From: JBCCKC01 sp039182435
GTDB lineage: Bacteria > Verrucomicrobiota > Verrucomicrobiia > Opitutales > Coraliomargaritaceae
Assembly: GCA_039182435.1 (NCBI GenBank)
Contig: JBCDCC010000062.1
Coordinates: forward strand, 1-12,143
Direction of reading: 5' to 3'
DNA: 12,143 nucleotides
Within the stretch, counting starts at the first letter, position 1. Every line of letters begins with the position of its first letter. A program made the translations under genes and the position numbers. Below the pieces are notes generated by a model. The model was not told the DNA's origin. It made no database searches and saw only the letters and a program-made list of their open reading frames with translations. Below, piece after piece: positions 7,116 to 12,143 of this stretch.

Positions 7116-7576
7116 TTTGGATAGTCGGTCTCATCGCAGCGGCCTTCGTCTGCATCTTCTTTGAAGTGATCTTGCCAGGTGGAGTGCTCGGTATCATAGC
7201 GGGTATCTGCATTATTGCGGCGACGATTTTTGCGATTCAGGACTTTGGATTGATGACGGGCGGCTTGCTCTTTTTTGCCGCGGTCATGGGTGCCTTTCTG
7301 CTGGTCCTTGTGGAGTTGAAGCTCCTCGCGAATACGAAGTATGGCGGTAAACTCTTTCTACGTGCTTCGATTGATGGGCATAGTAACCCACCGACTGCAG
7401 ACGAAAGCATCATCGGCCAGACCGGGAAAACCCTCACTCGCTTGAACCCGAGTGGAATGGTCTCGATCAACGGCCAGAAATACGAAGCATTTTCCCAAGA
7501 CGGCTATGTTGATCGCGGACAAGCCATCACAGTTCTCAATCGCGACAACTTTCGATTAATTATACAAAAGACATGA
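7112..7576 (+). CDS. Short NfeD-family membrane protein
   Basis: A 154-residue protein with three N-terminal hydrophobic segments (about 2-20, 23-44, 49-69). A soluble OB-fold domain follows at about 100-154 (IGQTGKTLTRLNPSGMVSIN, GQKYEAFS, VDRGQAITVL). This is the short NfeD class, which lacks the protease domain and is typically encoded beside flotillins. Its OB fold parallels that of the preceding protein (TGTVV...HPSGRIEIDGQRY against TGKTL...NPSGMVSINGQKY), so the pair may have arisen by duplication. Its start codon shares four bases (ATGA) with the stop of the upstream gene, and its own stop overlaps the floA start in the same way, which implies translational coupling. Confidence 0.92.
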   Translation: MIWIVGLIAAAFVCIFFEVILPGGVLGIIAGICIIAATIFAIQDFGLMTGGLLFFAAVMGAFLLVLVELKLLANTKYGGKLFLRASIDGHSNPPTADESIIGQTGKTLTRLNPSGMVSINGQKYEAFSQDGYVDRGQAITVLNRDNFRLIIQKT

Positions 7577-8613
7577 ACAAATCCCACCTCCTACAACCAC
7601 TCGCTGCATTCACTGGTATCCAGTTGGCGATCGCCGCAGTGCTCGGCCTCATCCTTTTGGTGATCGGTCTGATCATCATCGTTTACTTTGGTATTTTCAT
7701 CCGTGCGTGGGCTGCAGGCGCATATGTTGGCTTCCCCACGCTGGTGGCGATGCGCCTGCGCGGTGTGCCTGCTGCGTTGATTGTAGACGCACGCATCACC
7801 GCGGTGAAAGCGGGTTTGACCCTGTCCACCGATGAGTTGGAAGCCCACTACCTTGCAGAAGGAAATGTTTTGCAGACCGTGCAGTCGCTGATCGCTGCGG
7901 ACAAGGCCAACATCACACTCGACTGGCAGCGTGCGTGCGCGATCGACCTTGCGACCAAGGGCACCGGTAAGTCTGTGCTTGAAGCAGTGCGCACCTCGAT
8001 TAATCCCAAGGTGATCGAATGTCCGAATCCTCAAAGCGGCCGTTCCACCATCGATGGTGTGGCCAAGGATGGCATCCAGGTAAAAGCTCGTGCACGCGTC
8101 ACTGTCCGCTCGAATCTCGATAACTACGTGGGTAGCGCACTCGAAGAAACGGTCATTGCTCGTGTCGGTGAAGGTATCGTCACAACGATTGGCTCAGCAG
8201 ATTCCTATAAGACGGTCCTCGAATCACCGGATACCATTTCCAAGGTAGTCCTCGAACGTGGCCTCGATGTGGGCACCGCTTTCGAGATTCTTTCTATCGA
8301 CATTGCGGATGTGGATGTCGGCGAAAATATCGGAGCGAAACTTCAAGAATCACAAGCCGAGGCCGACAAGAACGTCGCCCAAGCGAAAGCAGAAATGCGC
8401 CGCGCCGCCGCCGTCGCGCTGGAGCAGGAAATGAAGGCGAAGGTTGAAGAGATGCAGGCCAAGGTGGTCGAAGCTGAGGCCCAAGTGCCACTCGCACTCG
8501 CCGATGCCTTCCGCTCAGGCAACCTCGGTGTGATGGACTACTATCGCCTTAATAATATCAAGGCCGACACCGACATGCGTGACTCGATCTCGAAAGGCGA
8601 CGAATCTAAATAA
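7573..8613 (+). CDS. floA: Flotillin-like protein FloA (UPF0365)
   Basis: A 346-residue membrane-associated scaffold of the UPF0365 family, which organises functional membrane microdomains. A long hydrophobic hairpin or helix (about 16-45) is followed by the very conserved AWAAGAYVGFPTLVAMRLRG-like segment (45-64), the SPFH-type region (about 65-250) and an Ala/Glu-rich coiled coil (about 255-305, AKLQESQAEADKNVAQAKAE). The conserved end LADAFRSGNLGVMDYYRLNN (309-328) is also present. Compared with Bacillus FloA (about 331 residues) it has a slightly longer N-terminus. There is no Shine-Dalgarno site, but the ATG overlaps the stop of the short NfeD gene, so translation is probably coupled. 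The NfeD-FloA pairing is a known conserved arrangement. Confidence 0.96.
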   Translation: MNKSHLLQPLAAFTGIQLAIAAVLGLILLVIGLIIIVYFGIFIRAWAAGAYVGFPTLVAMRLRGVPAALIVDARITAVKAGLTLSTDELEAHYLAEGNVLQTVQSLIAADKANITLDWQRACAIDLATKGTGKSVLEAVRTSINPKVIECPNPQSGRSTIDGVAKDGIQVKARARVTVRSNLDNYVGSALEETVIARVGEGIVTTIGSADSYKTVLESPDTISKVVLERGLDVGTAFEILSIDIADVDVGENIGAKLQESQAEADKNVAQAKAEMRRAAAVALEQEMKAKVEEMQAKVVEAEAQVPLALADAFRSGNLGVMDYYRLNNIKADTDMRDSISKGDESK

Positions 8614-8622
8614 TCTCAGGCA

Positions 8623-8772
8623 ATGTTAGGCATCTGGATCGGACTCATCATCATGTTTCTCGGAGCGTGCATACTTGATGCGACGATGCAGATGCCTGCC
8701 GCTTTCCTGATTGGCGGATTGATCGTATTCACAATATCACTACTCAGGTATAGGAGAATGCAACGTGGATAA
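8623..8772 (+). CDS. 49-residue two-helix membrane protein in the floA operon
   Basis: An ORF of 49 codons beginning ATG nine bases after the floA stop and ending TAA at 8770-8772. The product starts MLGIWIGLIIMFLGACILDA (first hydrophobic segment, 2-19) and has a second segment at about 25-41 (PAAFLIGGLIVFTISLL). A basic end RYRRMQRG follows, so by the positive-inside rule a hairpin with both ends in the cytoplasm is likely. Its final eight bases overlap the GTG start of the next gene, and it fills the only sizeable gap in this operon. The Shine-Dalgarno site is weak (CAGG, close to the ATG). I know no family for it. It could be a real small protein or a chance frame; its hydrophobic composition and tight fit favour a real gene. 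Confidence 0.6.
   Translation: MLGIWIGLIIMFLGACILDATMQMPAAFLIGGLIVFTISLLRYRRMQRG
8752..8756 (+). promoter_or_regulatory. Shine-Dalgarno site that sets a GTG start
   Basis: AGGAG followed by eight bases and then GTG at 8765. This is among the best ribosome-binding sites in the window and is the main reason to accept the GTG as the start of the Arg/Pro-rich membrane protein. The next in-frame codon that could start, ATG at 8831, lies after the predicted membrane helix. Confidence 0.7.
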
Positions 8773-9448
8773 CCTGCTCGAAATCATCGTCCCGCTGATC
8801 ATTGCCGCGATTTATTTCTTCGGAAATATCATGTCTGGCAAGCGGGACGAGGATGCCCCCGCCAAGCCTGCCAAGCGTCAGCGGAATGCGCCGCAGGATC
8901 CGGATGCGGAGGCTCGCCAGCGGGAAATTCAGGAGGCGATCCGTCGCAAGATTATGGAGCGCCGTGCGGCGGCTTCGGATGAAGCGCCGGGTGCGCCGGC
9001 AGCAGCCCCGCCGAGGATTCCGACCGGGCGTGACTTGCGGGAGCGCCGTCGCCGAGTAATGGAGGCTCGTGAAGAGCGGAAGCGTCCAGCGACGCCGCCA
9101 GAGCTCCCGAAGCAAGCGCCGATTCCCACATCGCCCCAGTCGGAAGTCTTTTCATGGGATGATTCCGATAATGCTTATAATAACGGAATCGAAGTGCAAT
9201 TGGCGCGGATCGAGGAGACGAAGAAGCGAGCAGCGGCCCTGCGTTCGCAAAGCGGACAATCGGCACGCAAGGAGGTTCCTGCTAGTGCCAATTCAGACAC
9301 AGCTCGCCGAGGCCGCTATTTCTCAGGGCCCGTTCGATCAAGTTTGCGTGATCCTAAAGCAGCACGTGCTGCGATCATCTACTCTGAGGTTCTTGGCCAG
9401 CCGATTAGCCTTCGTAAAGGCGAGAGTTCGGTGCCCGGTTTGAGTTGA
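8765..9448 (+). CDS. Membrane-anchored Arg/Pro-rich protein with a conserved-looking C-terminal block
   Basis: A 227-residue protein of unknown function. A single N-terminal hydrophobic helix (about 3-22, DNLLEIIVPLIIAAIYFFGN) is followed by a long polar region rich in Arg, Ala, Pro and Glu. Within this are two stretches with helical charge patterning (about 47-70 and 88-108) and proline-rich spacers. The last third ends in a compact block, LRDPKAARAAIIYSEVLGQP (194-213) plus ISLRKG. It resembles the C-terminal peptide, roughly RxAxIxSEIL, that I recall in uncharacterised membrane-anchored proteins of Bacteroidota, Planctomycetes and Verrucomicrobiota; this is a memory, not a search. As the final gene of the NfeD-FloA unit it may be a cytoplasmic adaptor for that system. 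The GTG start is set by AGGAG eight bases upstream. Confidence 0.8.
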   Translation: MDNLLEIIVPLIIAAIYFFGNIMSGKRDEDAPAKPAKRQRNAPQDPDAEARQREIQEAIRRKIMERRAAASDEAPGAPAAAPPRIPTGRDLRERRRRVMEAREERKRPATPPELPKQAPIPTSPQSEVFSWDDSDNAYNNGIEVQLARIEETKKRAAALRSQSGQSARKEVPASANSDTARRGRYFSGPVRSSLRDPKAARAAIIYSEVLGQPISLRKGESSVPGLS

Positions 9449-9510
9449 GCGAGAGCTTGTTTCGCGTAGCTTCTAAGTGCGCTGCAGTAGTGGAAAGGCG
9501 CTGTTTAGAC

Positions 9511-10365
9511 TTATGGCACCGTGATCTTTGCCGTGCCGGTGCCTCTCGGGCGGAGTCGCTCGCCGCCGTGCTCGATGACGAGGTTTTCACCAGCGGTGAA
9601 TAAGATATCTACAGGCCCACTTTTTGGCACTGGAATACTTTCGCCTTCGCTCATGGTTTGGCGGAAGAGCACTGCGTCGTCCTCCTGTTGCTTGACGACG
9701 ACATAAACATTTCCTTCGGCGATCAGTGTGATCTGGTCGCTGCTCACAGCCGTGCTGGCGGCTTCAGTGATATCTGCTGGTGCTTCGGCCGCTGGCGGTG
9801 TTTCCGTCGCGGGCACTGGGCTGTCATCGCCTACATCACTGCCGCTACCGAGGATGGCGCGGATCAGGCCAAAGAGAACGAAGACCAAGGCGAGGGTGCC
9901 GACGAAAATCAGGCCGACCTTGATGTAGAAAATTTTATCACTCTCATCCGCCTCTTCGAGATCCTCGTCGGGGGCGGTGCTAGGTTTGGGTTTCGCGCTG
10001 ATTCGACCGTAATTGCCGCTGTTCTTCTCGGGTCCTGAGTCGGCTTCGGCTGTGGGGACTTTCTCGTTCTCTTTGAGCTCCATGGAGCCAAACCACTCGG
10101 CACCGCTATTTTTTTTACCCAGACGTGAGTTACTGAGTTGCTGGGCGCTGTAGTCGGCAATGATCTTTTCTGCGTCGAGCTTCAGATAGCGGGCGTAATT
10201 TTTAATGAAGCCTGCCTTATAAATATCCGGGAGCTCAAAATCGAATTTGTTTTGCTCGATGGAGCCGAGGAAGTCGCTGCGAATCTTTGTCGCCTCAGCG
10301 GCTTCACGGAGAGAAATCCCCTTCCGTTTGCGTGCGTCCTCTAGTCGTTCCCCAATACTTTGCAT
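9511..10365 (-). CDS. RodZ-like HTH membrane protein
   Basis: A 284-residue bitopic membrane protein. The N-terminal Xre-type helix-turn-helix (about 1-70: IGERLEDARKRKGISLREAA, then KIRSDFLGSIEQNKF and AGFIKNYARYLKLD) is the HTH_25 domain of RodZ/YmfM proteins. A variable acidic linker follows (about 75-140). A single membrane helix is at about 147-170 (YIKVGLIFVGTLALVFVLFG). After an Ala/Pro/Thr-rich spacer (about 175-210) a DUF4115-like beta domain occupies about 212-284 (ITLIAEGNVYVVVKQ, FRQTMSEGESIPV). RodZ links the MreB cytoskeleton to the cell-wall elongation machinery. The family is clear, while the role in this organism is inferred. The gene is 133 bases downstream of prmA and converges on the FloA operon with a 62-base gap in which I see no clear terminator. 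Confidence 0.88.
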   Translation of the reverse strand: MQSIGERLEDARKRKGISLREAAEATKIRSDFLGSIEQNKFDFELPDIYKAGFIKNYARYLKLDAEKIIADYSAQQLSNSRLGKKNSGAEWFGSMELKENEKVPTAEADSGPEKNSGNYGRISAKPKPSTAPDEDLEEADESDKIFYIKVGLIFVGTLALVFVLFGLIRAILGSGSDVGDDSPVPATETPPAAEAPADITEAASTAVSSDQITLIAEGNVYVVVKQQEDDAVLFRQTMSEGESIPVPKSGPVDILFTAGENLVIEHGGERLRPRGTGTAKITVP

Positions 10366-10454
10366 GAGCTTTCTATTATCTGAGGTCCTTCTTTCTGAAC
10401 CGCAAGCATGAATCGAGAGACAACTTCAGATGGTCTCGGGAGGGGCATAGTCTT

Positions 10455-10485
10455 GCCGCAGCGTGAGTTACACGCGTGGTGCGGC
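10455..10485. other. GC-rich stem-loop between prmA and rodZ
   Basis: GCCGCA (10455-10460) pairs with TGCGGC (10480-10485), and inside it GCGTG (10461-10465) pairs with CACGC (10471-10475) around a 5-base loop. A 4-base bulge (10476-10479) separates the two helices. On the minus strand it comes 13 bases after the prmA stop and about 90 bases before the rodZ start. No T-run follows, so it is not a standard intrinsic terminator. It may attenuate, stabilise the prmA 3' end, or be incidental. Confidence 0.35.
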
Positions 10486-10498
10486 CATCAAATCGAGG

Positions 10499-11395
10499 CT
10501 ATGATAGAACGAACAACAGGTCGCCCCATTCGCCATCGCTGCGGCTATCGACGGTGATCTTTTCTTCTGGGCGTTGCTCGGCAAAACGGGTCTCGAAATG
10601 TGCGCGCACTTGGCAGAGCTCCTTGGTCAAGATACCGCTGAGGGCGAGTGTGCCGCCATTCTTCACGCCATGAACGAGGGGATCGGCGTGGGGGATCAGG
10701 ACATCGGTCTGAATGTTGGCGAGAACGAGGTCACCTTGTCGGCTATTGGCAAAGCCTTGTTCGAGGTCGGCGACGGCAAATTCAACAGGCCCGAGGTGAG
10801 CGTTTTCAGTGACATTAGTTTGGCAGACGGTGATTGCTTCTGGATCGAAGTCGAAGGCATATAGTTGCTTAAATCCCAGAGCTGCGGCGGAAAAGGCGAG
10901 CAACCCAGAGCCACAGCCAGCGTCGATCACTTCGATGGATTCGGGCCTGGCCGTGGTTTCAAAAAAATCGAGCAAGCGGCGTGCGCAGAGGCGCGTTGTC
11001 TCGTGGGCGCCCGTGCCGAAGGCCATTCCTGCATCTATGTAGACGACGGCGGCACCTTCGGAGGTAGCGATGTTCTCACGTTCCCAAAGGGGAATCCAGT
11101 GAAGTTGGCGGTCTTTCCAGGGTTTAACGAATTCCTTGTAGGCATTTTGCCAGTCGGCATCTTCGATGACGGTGAGCTCAAAATCCTCAGGGAGCTGCGG
11201 GAAATCGCCGCGAAGTGCTTCGAGCGCTTGGGCCGCGGTGGCCTCGTCGGGGAAGATGCCGAAGACTTCGTAGGGGTCGGTGATTTCGCGCTGCATGACG
11301 CCCCAGTAGGCGGTCTCTGTTTCGCAAAAGTAATCGTCGAGTGGATCCGCTAGTTCGTCTGGAATCAGGGCGCGAAGTTCGTATTGGGTTGGCAT
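10499..11395 (-). CDS. prmA: Ribosomal protein L11 methyltransferase PrmA
   Basis: A cytoplasmic SAM-dependent methyltransferase of 298 residues that trimethylates ribosomal protein L11. The family's L11-recognition N-terminal domain (about 1-75) is followed by the linker motif DWQNAYKEFVKPW (81-93). The catalytic domain has GMAFGTGAHETTRLC (123-137, which is diagnostic for PrmA), the SAM loop DAGCGSGLLA (158-167), the acidic strand-2 end FDFDPEA (181-187), LANIQTDVL (225-233, the NPPY-like position) and LSGIL (252-256). The start at 11395 gives the usual family length. It begins 18 bases after purN on the same strand and is probably co-transcribed with it. There is no evident Shine-Dalgarno site. 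Confidence 0.95.
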   Translation of the reverse strand: MPTQYELRALIPDELADPLDDYFCETETAYWGVMQREITDPYEVFGIFPDEATAAQALEALRGDFPQLPEDFELTVIEDADWQNAYKEFVKPWKDRQLHWIPLWERENIATSEGAAVVYIDAGMAFGTGAHETTRLCARRLLDFFETTARPESIEVIDAGCGSGLLAFSAAALGFKQLYAFDFDPEAITVCQTNVTENAHLGPVEFAVADLEQGFANSRQGDLVLANIQTDVLIPHADPLVHGVKNGGTLALSGILTKELCQVRAHFETRFAEQRPEEKITVDSRSDGEWGDLLFVLS

Positions 11396-11413
11396 CGTGC
11401 GAGGGCGCTTGGG

Positions 11414-11995
11414 CTATTTTTCTTTGCTCAGGCGAGCAACGACATCGGGAAGGAGGCGATGTTCGGCGATGTGAATTTTGGCTTCGAGCATCTGGAGCGT
11501 ATCCGAATCTTCGATACGCACATCCTTCTGGTCGATGATGGGGCCGGCGTCGAGGTCTGCGGTGACCCAGTGGACCGTGCAGCCAGTGATTTTGACTCCA
11601 TGGTCATAGGCCTGCTGGATGCCATGCATGCCGGGAAAGCTGGGTAAGAGGCTGGGGTGGAGGTTGATGACTTTACCGTCGAAAGCGTCAATGAATTTGC
11701 GGGTCAAAATGCGCATGAAGCCAGCCAGAACGATGAGCTTGGGGGAGAACATCTCGATGCGCTCGATGTATTTTGCTTCAACCGCTTCGCTGAGGCGGGC
11801 GCCTTTTGCGCCGGGATCCAGATAGATTGCGGGAACTGTATGCTTTTGCCCGAGTGCGAGGATGCCGGCGTCTTCTTGATCGCTGATGATGGCGGCGATT
11901 TTTGCGGCGCCGAGCTGCTTCTTGGTCTCTGCCTTGAGGAGCGCATCGGCATTACTGCCGCGACCGGATCCGAGAATGACGATTGGATAAGACAT
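11414..11995 (-). CDS. purN: Phosphoribosylglycinamide formyltransferase PurN
   Basis: A cytoplasmic enzyme that transfers a formyl group from 10-formyltetrahydrofolate to glycinamide ribonucleotide in the third step of IMP synthesis. It is 193 residues, typical for the folate-dependent form. The phosphate loop GSGRGSN (9-15) binds the ribonucleotide phosphate. The catalytic triad is complete: N111 and H113 in NLHPSLLPSFPG (111-122), and D149 in TADLDAGPII (145-154), equivalent to N106/H108/D144 of the E. coli enzyme. The ATG at 11995 begins directly before strand 1 (SYPIVILGSG), so the start is secure although the leader has no Shine-Dalgarno site. It is the first gene of the purN-prmA pair, 94 bases after the upstream gene end. 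Confidence 0.96.
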   Translation of the reverse strand: MSYPIVILGSGRGSNADALLKAETKKQLGAAKIAAIISDQEDAGILALGQKHTVPAIYLDPGAKGARLSEAVEAKYIERIEMFSPKLIVLAGFMRILTRKFIDAFDGKVINLHPSLLPSFPGMHGIQQAYDHGVKITGCTVHWVTADLDAGPIIDQKDVRIEDSDTLQMLEAKIHIAEHRLLPDVVARLSKEK

Positions 11996-12089
11996 AGTGA
12001 GAGGGGTTGCTACGTTCGCGGTCGTATTGCGTTCAGCTCATGAATGAAGCCACTGAGGGCTGAATCACGCGGAGGACTGCGCTCCTGCT

Positions 12090-12143
12090 TTAGCGGAAAA
12101 ACTTCTTTGCTTTCTCGACGAAGGATTCGCCGACCGGGTTCGC
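12090..12143 (-). CDS. dnaJ: C-terminal end of a probable DnaJ chaperone (partial)
   Basis: The minus strand is open from the right edge of the window to a TAA at 12092-12090 and encodes ANPVGESFVEKAKKFFR. Only 17 residues are available. They resemble the end of DnaJ proteins, which commonly close with a segment like SFFDGVKKFFDD (E. coli), after the C-terminal dimerisation domain. If so, it is a 5'-truncated view of an Hsp40 co-chaperone gene that continues outside the window. The match is short, so another protein with a similar basic amphipathic tail remains possible. Confidence 0.45.
   Translation of the reverse strand, partial: ANPVGESFVEKAKKFFR

Noticed and set aside
7591..8034. A 147-codon frame antisense to floA
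   Set aside because: FloA is strongly conserved on the opposite strand; the antisense product is His/Gln/Arg-rich with no motif.
9449..9510. Possible bidirectional terminator between the FloA operon and rodZ
   Set aside because: I could not find a stem of more than four or five bases with a T-run on either strand.
12071..12088. Short inverted repeat AGGA/TCCT after the probable dnaJ stop
   Set aside because: The stem is only four base pairs and no T-run follows on the minus strand.
1..12143. Defence system, prophage, insertion sequence or CRISPR array
   Set aside because: All longer genes belong to housekeeping or membrane-homeostasis families; no transposase, integrase, nuclease, or regularly spaced repeat is visible.

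Overview
The window is about 12.1 kb of gene-dense bacterial chromosome of moderately high GC content. It holds ten complete genes with recognisable or partly recognisable families, one 49-codon membrane ORF, one doubtful gene end at the left edge and one gene end at the right edge. Several features point to a Verrucomicrobiota-like organism, possibly Opitutae. These are a rhomboid protease with a short C-terminal helical domain, a long ClpP-type NfeD followed by a short NfeD and an UPF0365 flotillin (FloA), and starts that mostly lack a Shine-Dalgarno site. This assignment is an inference from gene content, not from a search. I see no mobile element, CRISPR array, tRNA, rRNA or phage gene. 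No gene-free stretch exceeds about 160 bases.

Left part (1-1527): the edge carries a long near-perfect inverted repeat overlapping a short open frame, possibly an assembly fold-back. Then come a rhomboid intramembrane protease (minus) and, divergently, a small acidic single-cluster ferredoxin (plus). A TTGACT-N4-AGTCAA palindrome lies between them.

Potassium block (1525-4362, minus): trkA is followed after 15 bases by trkH, giving a complete Trk-type K+ uptake system made of a membrane channel subunit and a two-repeat NAD-binding regulator. Upstream of it is a galactose-mutarotase-like gene (4518-5459, minus).

Membrane-organisation operon (5547-9448, plus): a secreted/membrane serine protease of the long NfeD class, a short NfeD, FloA, a 49-residue two-helix protein and a membrane-anchored Arg/Pro-rich protein with a distinctive C-terminal block. 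The first three are joined by ATGA stop/start overlaps and the last two by an 8-base overlap, with strong Shine-Dalgarno sites before the second and fifth genes. The first three form the known NfeD-flotillin association. The last two genes are the least described part of the window and the best candidates for new partners of the flotillin system.

Right part (9511-12143, minus, read right to left): the C-terminus of a probable DnaJ, purN (purine synthesis), prmA (ribosomal protein L11 methylation) and a RodZ-like HTH membrane protein. purN and prmA are 18 bases apart and probably co-transcribed. rodZ lies 133 bases further on, behind a GC-rich stem-loop. Overall this is mostly housekeeping chromosome; the novelty is modest and concentrated in the tail of the NfeD-FloA operon.
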